Assembly: GCA_921293015.1 (NCBI GenBank)
Contig: OV121088.1
Span: 24,093,645-24,157,644 of the forward strand
Source of the DNA: Phorcus lineatus
Lineage: Eukaryota; Mollusca; Gastropoda; Trochida; Trochidae
Direction of reading: 5' to 3'
DNA: 64,000 nt
Part shown: positions 23,501-30,863 of the stretch, piece by piece
Layout of the letters: each line of letters begins with the position of its first letter
How positions within the stretch are numbered: position 1 is the first letter of the stretch
Program-made: the position numbers and the translations under genes
The notes under the pieces: model-generated
What the model saw: only the letters and a program-made list of their open reading frames with translations
Database searches by the model: none
What the model was told of the DNA's origin: nothing

Positions 23501-25131
23501 GTATTTTAGAACATATTTTGATAATTGCGACATCACTAACCGCTCCTTTATTGTCTAATTGTAATTTGCAAATTTTATATAGAATTGAAGACGATCCTTT
23601 CCTCTTTATTGTGATATAAAAAAGATGATAATGCGCTCTGCCGTTAAATGGATAGGAAGTGTAAAAAGCAGTTGAAAAAAAATCGCTTCTCGGTAAACAA
23701 AATATGAATAGAGAAATTGCCTGTTTGTGCGATGCTCGCCGGGTCCTTTCTGATTTTCTTGTACATACCAATTTTATATGGCAATAAAGATCATCCTTTT
23801 CTCTATATTTTGATATATGAAATTGCAAAATTTACCGAGAAGTTTATGTGATATAAAGTGCGAGAAAATGGTAAAAACGTAAAGAATAAACAAAAGTCAC
23901 AATTTTGCGGGACTTGCTGTATCTTTATTCTATATTGTGTATATAATTTTTTTATATCACATCGAAGACAATTATTCCTTCTTTATCACGAGGTAATCAA
24001 TTTCAAAATACGCCTAGATGTTGAGAAGATATGAGCGAAAGAAAGGCACGTGTCAAAATCGCCGTTCAGTTCACATGATTTGAATCGAGAAATTAGCTTT
24101 TTGTGCGGCGCTTGCCGTGTCTTTATTTATTTTTGCGCATGTACACATTTTACATGGAAAGAAAGACAATCTTTCCCTCTGTCTTATGATATAAAAATTG
24201 TCAAAATACGTTGAGCACATGATGTAAAATTGGTGTGACAAAATGGTGTAAAACTAAAAATATGTAAAAATCACCTTTTTTGCGGCACATGCTGTATCTT
24301 CAATTCAGATAGCGTAGTTATGTATTTTATATTGAATTGAAGACAATTTTCTGCTCTTTCAAATGATCCAACCGGTATTGAAATCCGCCCAAGGGTTCAG
24401 AGCATAGGGCGTGCGATATAAGGTTGTACGTTTGGTGTGAGTGCAGGCTTGTAAGCAAACGATAGCACGCGCGGGACAGTAAGCTCGTGCGAGCGGGGAG
24501 AAAGTGCACACAGGCTATTAGCACGTGCGGCGGGGAGTGGGGGAAAATTGAGTGATTTTAACGCTTATTTTCGGTACCATAAACATTATCAATGTTCTCA
24601 TAACTTTCGGAGCATGTTCGCGCATTATTTAGAACACCAACGAAACAAAACACGGTTGCTTAGCGACAGCCGGAACGAAAATACAAGCGTTGAACTGAGA
24701 CTACTGCTAGGCAATAAATTTCCGGGCTTCGCTACCGAGACCCGCGGTCATAATTAGTTAGCGTGAGAAAAATAGAGTGTGCTACTCGCATCCCGCTAAG
24801 GGGACTTGCGGGCAAAGCTAATTTCATCCCGGAATATTCCGGGACCTGCATCTTAAGGGTTAATATAAGAATTTATCTGTTACCATGCCACACTTTAAGC
24901 AAGAACACACACAGATAGTTAATATGTACACATAAATTATGATTTATTGTTTATTGCATAATGTTTACTTAATGGTTCTTGTAAGAAGTGTTAGATAAGT
25001 AAGGGATGCTTATGATAGTGAATTTAGTATTTTCCTTTCAAAAACTTTTCTTCTTAGATGGTCAAGGCAGCCACCCTCCCCGAGTTGTTGGAGTAACTTA
25101 CACAAAACCCTGTTATTCTAAGGAGTATTGA
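11518..25131 (+). CDS. Four-exon small host gene encoding a 61-residue protein
   Basis: Exon A 11518-11657 follows an acceptor (TTGTATTTCAG); its ATG is at 11598 (G at -3 and +4, in-frame stop upstream), giving MAPDSKTAAIRTSAVDEHAQ, donor CAG|GTGAAA. Exon B 12705-12735 (acceptor ATTTCTTACAG, donor ACAG|GTTCAG) adds LGFSNPMVMT. Exon C 12771-12791 is a 21-nt microexon (acceptor TTATTACACAG, donor ACAG|GTAAC) adding SGSKGT. Exon D begins at 25058 (acceptor CTTTTCTTCTTAG) and ends RVVGVTYTKPCYSKEY with TGA at 25129-25131. Phases 0, 1 and 1 are compatible throughout, and neither other frame stays open. No signal peptide or membrane segment; polar and Ser/Thr/Lys-rich. The 12.3-kb last intron contains the TATA promoter and first exon of the opposite-strand gene plus a piggyBac insert. 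Family not recognised; a 5' noncoding exon must exist upstream. Confidence 0.5.
11658..12704. other. Intron of the small plus-strand gene
   Basis: AT-rich. The string GGCTCTGTAGCTCATCAGG at about 12135 vaguely resembles a tRNA A box but has no B box. Nothing else was recognised. Confidence 0.35.
13502..13639. repeat. Two-copy 69-bp tandem repeat
   Basis: CATTTATGTTT...AATAAGTACATTT...TTGAGCAGTAA is repeated at 13502-13570 and 13571-13639, diverged by roughly a tenth. A simple local tandem duplication within an intron. Confidence 0.6.
13850..13892. repeat. Simple repeat (AATAAC/ATA)n
   Basis: Interrupted run of AATAAT and AACAAT units of about 40 bp. Confidence 0.8.
14524..14556. repeat. (TA)n microsatellite
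   Basis: Uninterrupted TA dinucleotides of about 33 bp. Confidence 0.9.
14583..14690 (+). repeat. Decayed second copy of the retroelement tail seen at 5010-5110
   Basis: CTTGATAACAGTGTTAGTAT, then AACATCGCAAT, CTAAAGAAGTTG, AATCCATAGAA and TTCTAAATGCCTCTCAAAG parallel the 5-kb copy, with the stem lost (ACACCG replaced). It directly follows a (TA)n run, a common site of retroelement integration or expansion. Confidence 0.4.
14691..15563. other. AT-rich gene-free stretch
   Basis: The open frame 14884-15111 (75 codons, plus strand) lacks splice or start context. Nothing else was recognised. Confidence 0.35.
15564..15764. repeat. 74-bp segment duplicated at 127-bp spacing
   Basis: TACTATTATCA...CTTTAACTTCATAACATT...CAATCAAAGTGCCA occurs at 15564-15637 and 15691-15764 with few changes. 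The 53 bp between them is AT-rich and unrelated. Confidence 0.65.
16390..16880. repeat. Degenerate tandem repeat, about 95-125 bp period, five units
   Basis: ACCAATTAGTAC, CAGAATATAAAATTGTGCAT, TGCAAATATAG and TATCGAAGGTACC recur in the same order. The CAATTAGTAC landmark falls near 16449, 16545, 16635, 16762 and 16853. The short minus-strand open frame 16639-16848, which itself shows repeated PSISYIC motifs, is a by-product of the repeat. Confidence 0.65.
16881..18391. other. AT-rich gene-free stretch
   Basis: No exon supported. A unit around 17930-18030 (GGATGTATCATCACAAGGCT, TTGTTTTGTTTAAAGG) resembles strings repeated at 19970-21005. Confidence 0.35.
18392..18671 (-). mobile_element. tRNA-derived SINE, copy A, partial
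   Basis: On the plus strand it reads tail to head: GATTTGGGGTTTTAATGCC, CACTTATATTGTGGCTGCTA, then the body and CCTGGCGGGATTCAAACC (B box complement). It stops before the A box, so the tRNA end is truncated. Diverged relative to the other copies. A different dispersed repeat (18680 onward) abuts it. Confidence 0.75.
18680..18733. repeat. Dispersed repeat, part 1 (homologous to 35731-35785)
   Basis: CTGGACCATAGAAATAC.GATCCATCAC.TTGCTGTCA.GGAT is shared with 35731-35785. At 35.7 kb this block continues almost directly into TCGTGG..CACATGA.GCAT, which here resumes only at 19375. About 640 bp, containing the host promoter and first exon, lies between the two halves here. Confidence 0.5.
19092..19148 (-). 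CDS. First coding exon of minus-strand host gene
   Basis: ATG at 19148 (context AAAGATGG, near-ideal Kozak) opens 19 codons, MAESRRSRRPSRKLLESLE, ending GAG|GTAAGG, a near-consensus donor, phase 0. A TATA box sits 69 bp upstream. The surrounding 150 bp is GC- and CpG-richer than anything within several kilobases, as expected for a promoter-proximal exon. The basic Arg/Ser/Lys-rich N-terminus suggests a nuclear or nucleic-acid-associated protein, which is inference only. Downstream exons proposed at 8311-8361, 7825-7917 and 1858-1967. Family not recognised. Confidence 0.6.
19217..19224 (-). promoter_or_regulatory. TATA box of minus-strand host gene
   Basis: On the minus strand CTATAAATAGAAGG lies 69 bp upstream of the ATG at 19148, predicting transcription start near 19190 and a 5' UTR of about 40 nt. 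The same core CTATAAATAGAA occurs in the promoter of the ballast-domain gene at 27753. Confidence 0.55.
19375..19416. repeat. Dispersed repeat, part 2 (homologous to 35788-35827)
   Basis: TCGTGG.AACACATGAGGCAT.CTAATTTTCAACACTGACT matches 35788-35827 closely. It completes the repeat split around the host promoter. Confidence 0.5.
19417..21313. repeat. Region with degenerate long-period repeats
   Basis: Strings such as GTTGACA(C)TACATCATGT, GGATGTATCACCACAA, CATCAGC and TGTTTAAAGGGCCA recur near 19690, 19990, 20110-20226, 20645-20787 and 20905-21003, and also near 17940-18030. The order is kept but spacing varies. The open frame 20079-20312 falls in one unit and is not supported as a gene. It may be an old tandem array or nested decayed transposon. 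Confidence 0.35.
21314..21650 (-). mobile_element. tRNA-derived SINE, copy B, full length with target duplication
   Basis: Perfect 12-bp direct repeat TGGTGCCATCTA at 21314-21325 and 21639-21650 brackets a 313-bp insert. Read on the minus strand it starts GGGGGCGGGATAGCGCAGTGG (A box AGCGCAGTGG), then GGTTCGAATCCCGCC (B box), a unique body, and a tail AAACCCCAACTCACTCAC. Internal pol III promoter, no protein; mobilisation would depend on a partner LINE. The open frame 21473-21706 is incidental. Confidence 0.85.
21919..22035. repeat. Long hairpin: 33-bp arms, 50-bp loop
   Basis: The left arm 21919-21952 (TTCTGGATAACAACTTCTTT...GAAATTCAC) is the near-perfect reverse complement of 22003-22035 (GTGAATTTCAAGTAAAGAAG...CCCAGAA). 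Both arms match the AAAGAAGTTG tail repeat at 5085-5100, so it arose from two inverted copies. A transcript across it would form double-stranded RNA. The TTTCTAAATGCCCTTCC string just downstream recurs near 14680 and 62570. Confidence 0.65.
22412..24863. mobile_element. piggyBac-type non-autonomous element (TTAA, CCCTT ends)
   Basis: The left end is TTAACCCTTCCGTTGC (22412-) and the right end in reverse complement is TTAACCCTTAAGATGC (24863-), giving the imperfect inverted repeat CCCTTNNGNNGC next to TTAA, as in piggyBac elements. Length 2.45 kb. It is abruptly richer in G, C and CpG at both flanks. Subterminal duplications: a TGGC(T/C)GAATTTTCCAGC motif twice, 54 bp apart (22457, 22511), and CCCGGAATATTCCGGGA, a 17-bp palindrome, near the right end. 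No transposase frame was found; the 144-codon minus-strand frame 23394-23828 follows the internal repeats. It lies in the last intron of the small plus-strand gene. Confidence 0.7.
22880..24350. repeat. Degenerate tandem array inside the piggyBac-type element
   Basis: The block (A/T)GGAATTGAAG(A/G)CAAT...TCTTTA..ACGA.ATA recurs near 22921, 23211, 23581, 23780, 23962, 24156 and 24330. Later units are spaced 174-199 bp, earlier ones 290-370 bp. Each later unit also carries GTGCGG(C/G)..TTGC(C/T)GT(A/G)TCTTTAT. Units are diverged, so the array is old or evolves under loose constraint. Confidence 0.55.
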
Positions 25132-26173
25132 CTGGTGCTGAAAATGAACCTTTAGAGTTTATTGCTTAACTACAGTGACTCTGAGGAAGATTTAATGTCG
25201 CAATTTGTGACAATCGTTGTGTCATTAAGTCCAAAATAATTTTGGAAACTTATCAAAACCAGAGAGGAGTTACAGTAAGTAGTTAATGTTGTTTGATAGG
25301 TTATATGAGTTTATATATTTATGATTAGTATAATTGTGTAATTCAAAATATGGTTTTCCTTCTTCATATATTTATATTTTCATATAAATAAAAAAATATC
25401 TTCATTGAAGACTATATCAATTATCATATATTTTTTGTTCGAAGATAAATGTGCGACATGATATAACTTTATATATCACAATAATATAGTATGAAGCTAC
25501 ATATAACATCCAAACAGAATATCATGAAAATCAAGGAAACCTACGCAAAAGTCAGAAAAGCAAATCAGCAGTCACAATAGTACAAGCATCTCATGGTACC
25601 CATAAACACATCCATATTTTTTCAAACTATCCGAATGAGATCTTCCGTTGCAGTGCTAATTGCAGTTTTCATGGACAAAATCCTCTTTTATGTTCCTGTA
25701 CCTGGAAGTCAATAAGAAAATCGCCTCTGATGATAGAAATCCTGAATTGTGTTTTGCTCTTATCAGTTCTCTGTGTGTCAGATTTATCTTCACTGCTGTT
25801 CTGACAAATCAAGTTAAGATTTCCCCCATAATTGTACTTGTTTTCTGATAGTAAGAAGTAAAGGATTCCAGAACAAAATGCATTTGAAAAGTTGGTCAGG
25901 ATGACATTAATGGCCTTGTTAGGGTTTTGAGTACAATGTTTTCATGTACTTCAATTAAATGAAAAAGTAATCATTTTTTATAACAATCTTTGAAAAATTA
26001 TTAATCTAAATTTCATTTTTGCAATGAAGCTTTTAAGTTGTAGTATAGTGTAGTCCTCAGATTTACAAGAGATGCACCTGTCAAACTAAAGATATGTGCA
26101 GTTTATGGCATAATAGCTTCTACACTAAGGACATTTCTTTGTAGTATTGTTCTTATGAAACAAGTGAATGGTT
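25132..26173. other. 3' region of the small gene, then AT-rich DNA
   Basis: Follows the TGA at 25129. No clear AATAAA within the first 150 bp. The 62-codon frame 25660-25848 has no context. Nothing else was recognised. Confidence 0.3.
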
Positions 26174-26329
26174 TTAAATTCAGCTCAGTACCCATGGTTC
26201 CAACCGATGCTCACAGCTTTCACCGCAATGCATAGCCACAATAGTGTTGCGAGTTTTCTTCCTGCAATAATACTAGCAGACGTGATAGAAGTGGAATACT
26301 CTTGAAAGTGGTGTAAAACCCCAAATCAC

Positions 26330-26332
<3 letters not shown>
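26174..26332 (+). mobile_element. tRNA-derived SINE, copy C, 3' half only
   Basis: Starts within TTAAATTCAGCTCAGTACC, continues through CACCGCAATGCATAGCCAC and ends CCCCAAATCACCTC. Tail-containing 5'-truncated copy with degenerate tail, directly followed by (AT)n. Confidence 0.7.

Positions 26333-26380
<48 letters not shown>
26333..26380. repeat. (AT)n microsatellite
   Basis: About 48 bp of AT dinucleotides seeded at the SINE tail. Confidence 0.9.
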
Positions 26381-26382
<2 letters not shown>

Positions 26383-27057
26383 CTGTACATATACATATAT
26401 GGGAATATTTAGCAAGATGAGATAAATATATACAAAAGTACAAAGAAGAGTGGACTAAATATGAAATAACAGTGAGAAGTACTCAAAGAGTTATCTTATA
26501 TTAAATCTTTCAGAGAATGATGTATATGAAATTTTTTACAAATTTATATACTATCATTATCAGAAAAATCTGAACTGCCATTTAATAATAAGTTTTGAAT
26601 TTTAATAAATGTTGATAAATCACAGAGTATTACAGCTAATCAGTACTAAAATACCTAAATAAGGTACACATGAAAGTACTGACAGAATTTCATCAACTAA
26701 TGGTTCAACCCAGGAGTGCAAATTCTTCAAAGACCTTGAAATAACAACAAAAGATCAGATGAAATATAAGACTGTAGTTGGTCTTAAGTAAAATAACTAA
26801 AGAAGACAGCAAGTTCACCTCAAAAGCAAAAGATGAGATGAAATATAAGAAACAGACGGTCCTATTGTAAGTCAAATATCAGGTACAACATTTGTTAAAG
26901 CGATCCCAGATATCACATCAGAGATGAACCTGTGGAAGAGAAGCCCCATCAGATGCCACTTGACAGTCTGTTGGTAAAAACAGATCATCTTATCTTCTCA
27001 AGTCTGGCATTCTGTTCTAGCTCCTGACAGGTGGCGGCCATTGTTAACAAGCCACAC
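26381..27057. other. AT-rich stretch with a short internal duplication
   Basis: AAAGATCAGATGAAATATAAGA (about 26750) recurs as AAAGATGAGATGAAATATAAGA (about 26828), about 80 bp apart. No gene is seen. Confidence 0.4.
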
Positions 27058-27440
27058 AGAAACAGCTTCTTCAGCCTTGACCATGAAGCATTATAAAGAG
27101 TCATATTTTTTCAATGTTATCGTTTTTCTTCCTCCGAAAGACAGGTGCATGGAAGCTGTTTTGAAGAAGTAGAAACAGCTTCTCTTGCAATGACCCTTAT
27201 CATAAACAATAAAAATTTCACAATTATTTTTTTAAATTTCTGACAGGTACCATTTAGTTTGATGACCATATGCAGTATCATAAAATCTAAATTCTTCATA
27301 AACAAATTCCTTCTTTTTTTTACAGGTTGCATTCAATCTGAATCTGAAACAACTCTTTTTTAGCCCTTACCAATATCATAAATAATATTTTTTCAAAGTT
27401 ATATTTACTTTTTCTCCCCCTACAGACAGTCAGGTGTCAT
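27058..27440. repeat. Degenerate tandem repeat, about 110-130 bp period
   Basis: Units contain AAACAGCTTCTT, CTTATCATAAA.AATA, a T-rich tract and a TCTGACAGGT- or TTACAGG-like end. Three to four diverged units. The repeated T-rich-plus-CAG ends mimic splice acceptors. Confidence 0.35.
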
Positions 27441-27471
27441 TACCCCTGCTTCTTAAGAGTTGATCTAGAGT

Positions 27472-27577
27472 CCTTTCACAAAACAACATTTACTAAGGTT
27501 AACCTTAGTTTCCTTATTCTAACATTACAATACAGGCAGCTAAGTGACTAATGATTACCTTAGTCTTTTGTGAAAAG
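27472..27577. mobile_element. MITE with CTTTCACAAAA ends, copy 1
   Basis: CCTTTCACAAAA at the left and TTTTGTGAAAAG at the right are inverted. Inside is TACTAAGGTTAACCTTAGT, a perfect palindrome. Related copies at 43434-43533 and 54066-54173. Internal TAAGG/CCTTA motifs are typical of a MITE type widespread in marine invertebrates, from memory. It sits just upstream of the TTAA two-gene element. Confidence 0.6.
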
Positions 27578-27660
27578 AAATGTATAATAGAATAACATCT
27601 TCATAAAAAAAGAGATTTTCTTTTCCTTTCTATTTTAACAGGTGGAAGACTCTTTGCTCT

Positions 27661-27677
27661 TTAAACGGCCAGTTCGA
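27661..27677 (+). repeat. Left terminal inverted repeat with TTAA
   Basis: TTAAACGGCCAGTTCGA; the TTAA is 27661-27664. Similarity to the right end stops abruptly after these 17 bp. Confidence 0.8.
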
Positions 27678-27752
27678 TTACGTTTTCAGCGATAAGCTTA
27701 TGCTGCTAACGAAGCTATTTTTAGATACAGTGCGTCAGCAGTTAAGTAGATC

Positions 27753-27761
27753 TATAAATAG
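27753..27761 (+). promoter_or_regulatory. TATA box of the CXC/P2X7-ballast gene
   Basis: CTATAAATAGAA lies about 90 bp inside the left end, predicting transcription from about 27783. The first ATG downstream (27810, ACAACATGGCG) opens an 80-codon frame that overlaps the main start at 27980 in another frame, so leaky scanning, an upstream regulatory frame or an alternative N-terminus is possible. Confidence 0.5.
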
Positions 27762-27979
27762 AATGAGAAAAGTCCCTTCCCATAATGCAACGCTGCATGT
27801 TTTCACAACATGGCGACAATCACGTTTGTGTCAGCGTGTCGAATGGGTCTGAGGGGTGATGCGGGGTACTTGGTCATGTGCCAGTGTCAAAAGAGAAGGG
27901 ACATTGTGACATGTCCACGAATCAATCAAAATGAACATATAAATACAGATGACCATGCGTTTTTTCCTCAATTTCGATC

Positions 27980-30722
27980 ATGGCGAGCTGTCAGTGCAAC
28001 AACACTTGTTCTCGGTCAGGAAAACGTGGATCATGTCCTTGTAAGCAGATGAAGAGATATTGCAGCGATCTATGTCAGTGTGGTCATTTACTTCCGTGTA
28101 CAAACCGCGAAGATCAACCGATTGACGGCGACCTGTCCTTTGCGGAGGTAAGTGCGGCGAGTCTTTCTTCCAGAAAACATTACCTTGTTCACAAGAATCA
28201 TAATATAATTATCTACTATGAAGGTGGTCCCTATTATCGTGGGTCTTATTGCGTCACATGTATATTTCCCTCTAAATGAGTACAATCTAAATATTGTTTC
28301 TTGTTTTTAAGCTCTGCACATATATCCTTCCAAAATATGTTAATTAAACTTCTATCTATGGAAAATATAATTTTTGACATAAATATAAAAATTCTTATCT
28401 GTGTTATGTATTTTATCTGAAGTGTTCCTATTATCAAGGTAATTAATATATAATTAATAATTTATTCTCTGTAGATATAATCACCAATGTAAGATTATTA
28501 TTTACAAACTGAATATAAATTGATTTGAAATAAGGATATTAAAAACAATATTTGCAAACCTGTAACAAAAAAATCCTAATAGAAATACTCCTCCTCGTAG
28601 TTTTACTGAGCAGCCATTTTTGATAAGTGATTTGAACACTATCTTAACAAAATGCTGTTCTTTAACAATAAAAGTACATATAAAATATTTGTTACATTGC
28701 TCGTGAAAAGTGAGATCCTTGTTTTCACATTTATTGTACCTATAAAATGAAAAGAGAATGTTGCAATCTATTTTGAGATCATTAGTAACCTATTTTGATA
28801 TAACGAAAAGGTCATAATTTTAGGATTTGGGTCTTATTTTCGAAATAAAAGTAATTCTTTATTCAACATCTTTGAAACCATCAATACATTTTCCTTTCAT
28901 ATTTTTCTGTTTGTTACCTATCAAACTATTTAAATACAAAATAGAAAAACTCTCAGACAACATTTCGTGAAGACAGGATCGTTTTTTAATTAATTGCAAA
29001 TGAAGTGAATGCTTCATGAAGGAAAATGAAACTCAACATTTCAGATCACTAAAAATGTGAGAAAATATTACTCAAAATTAAAAAAAAAAGTTTTTGAATG
29101 CCTCAGTATTTAGTTTATTCATCTATGATGTGCTTTGCAAATACAAATATTCCTTGAAGACTTTGGAGACTTGAATGAGTTTACCACGATAATAGGGTTA
29201 CCACGATAACAGGGTCACTAGCCATACCCTTTATCAAGTCATATATGTGCTGATTCATAAATTATAGGCATACATTTGAAAAATGTATTAGTTCATTCCA
29301 ATTATTATGACTTTGTATACGAAACATTACTATCACATAATGTAGAATATCAAAATATTTCATATTCGTAAATAGTTATTTTTATTATAAATATTCACTT
29401 CTTGCTTTGCTCTGGTATTCCGTTTGACATAAACTTTTTTATTATTATTTTTTTTTCATTTTAGTTTGTGAGGAACCAAGAAGGAAACTATAGGCAGAGA
29501 AAGGTTTGTTTTTTCATGATACATGGTTATATTAATGTAATGTTATATCTTATATATTGCCCTATATATTTGATTTGGACAATAACATATAGCATATTGG
29601 CATATTTAAAAAGCATCTTCAACAGAATTAACCTAAATGAAGTTAAGATATATGTTTTCGTTAATAGTGACTATATCTAAAATTATGATCCTGTTTGCAG
29701 AGGTTTCTACCGCTGGATGTACCAGAGATTCCCACCAAAGTCCGCAAACAATCGAAAATACCAATTCCTTCTACCGCCTCCAAAATCAAGCCAGCGTCTT
29801 CAAAACTACCTGCACCTGCAAGATCTAAAGTCAAGTCTGCATCTGCATCAGCCAAGAAATCGGCCAAGACATCTTCCAAGCCTGCATCGGCCAAGACATC
29901 TGCCAAGCCTACATCTACCACCTCGGAACTAACACCTGAAAGCTTGTTGAAAGTCCAGGTAACCTATTATCAGTTTTAATTTCTCACATCTGTGAGTAGT
30001 AAGTTGCTTTCAATTGTTATATGTGTAAGTTTTAGGAATTAATTATCATGTACACATGTTATTGTATATGATATTTCTCAACAAAGACGAGTGTCAAATC
30101 AATTATCCCAGCTCATAATCAATTGTGACATCGAATTGATTAATGCAAACCTTGGTCAGTACATTACCATTACCAACATCTGATTCTTGAATTTTTTGTA
30201 TTTATTTTGATATTACAATTGCAGAAGTACATTGACGGTTTGGACGAGGTAGCGAAAAGGGAGCTACTGACTAAGATGATCTTGCGGGATGACACAGCAC
30301 TTCAGACAGCAGTATCAGCCTTTGATGATCCGGATCCCCAGCCCCCTGCAGACCAAGCTCCAGTTAGGTGGTGTCATTGTGGGAATTGCAAGCCAATGCC
30401 CACAGAAGCCGAGAACAGGTGTTGTGTAAAGAGGGGAGGACAGTGTGTTACAACTAAAGAAAAGTTCAATCGTGTTGTTATGGATGAAGATGTTCTCGAC
30501 GCAGCCGGAGCCTACAGGAACGATTTATATGCCTACGACCATGTGAGAAATAATCGTATGTTTCGACACACAGCATACAGACAATTCATCCTGATGACAT
30601 ACGGTGTTTTGCGTGCTGGACAAAGGAAAGTTGTCCCTTCATGCGTGGTTTTAGCAATCAGACAACGTTACCCCTCTACAGATGGACAATACACAGGCTT
30701 TCGTTCAGCGCCTCTTATTTAA
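27980..30722 (+). CDS. CXC-motif plus P2X7 ballast (cytosolic) domain protein, 4 exons
   Basis: Exons 27980-28147, 29465-29503, 29701-29958 and 30225-30722, all phase 0, with donors GAG|GTAAGT, AAG|GTTTGT, CAG|GTAACC and acceptors ATTTTAG, TTTGCAG, AATTGCAG; 320 residues. Residues 1-45 carry nine cysteines spaced C-x-C-x3-C-x8-C-x-C-x6-C-x3-C-x-C-x5-C, the pattern of tesmin/TSO1 CXC zinc-binding DNA-contact domains. Residues 70-150 are a Lys/Ala/Ser/Pro linker with KTSAKPTS-type repeats. Residues 204-316 match the vertebrate P2X7 C-terminal ballast: WCHCGNC, RCCVKRGGQCVTT, RHTAYRQF, VVPSC and DGQYTGF correspond to human WC.C..C, CCRKKPGACITT, RHCAYR, LPSC and EGQYSGF. In P2X7 this part binds zinc and guanine nucleotide; the cysteines are present here. 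No P2X transmembrane or ATP-binding part exists. ATG context is ATCATGG. Likely nuclear, by inference. Confidence 0.8.
28148..29464 (+). other. Intron 1 of the ballast-domain gene
   Basis: 1317 bp, strongly AT-rich, GT...AG bounded. It contains TACCACGATAATAGGGT followed by a near copy TACCACGATAACAGGGT at about 29183-29215. No other feature seen. Confidence 0.6.
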
Positions 30723-30863
30723 TTTGTTATGTTCAAACAAAGAGTATATTAATCATATGCTCATAAAAAAAAAAATTAATTCATATAATCATGTGTGAGA
30801 AATTTTTAATGAAAAATTTCTTGATGTGGGATAAGTATATCCACATGCAGAATCTATGTGAAT

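Noticed and set aside
23394-23828. 144-codon minus-strand frame inside the piggyBac-type element
   Set aside because: It runs through the degenerate tandem units and shows no transposase motif; chance reading of a repeat with few stops on that strand.
29661-29921. 86-codon minus-strand frame rich in Asp/Ala/Leu
   Set aside because: Exact antisense of the Lys/Ala/Ser linker exon of the ballast gene.
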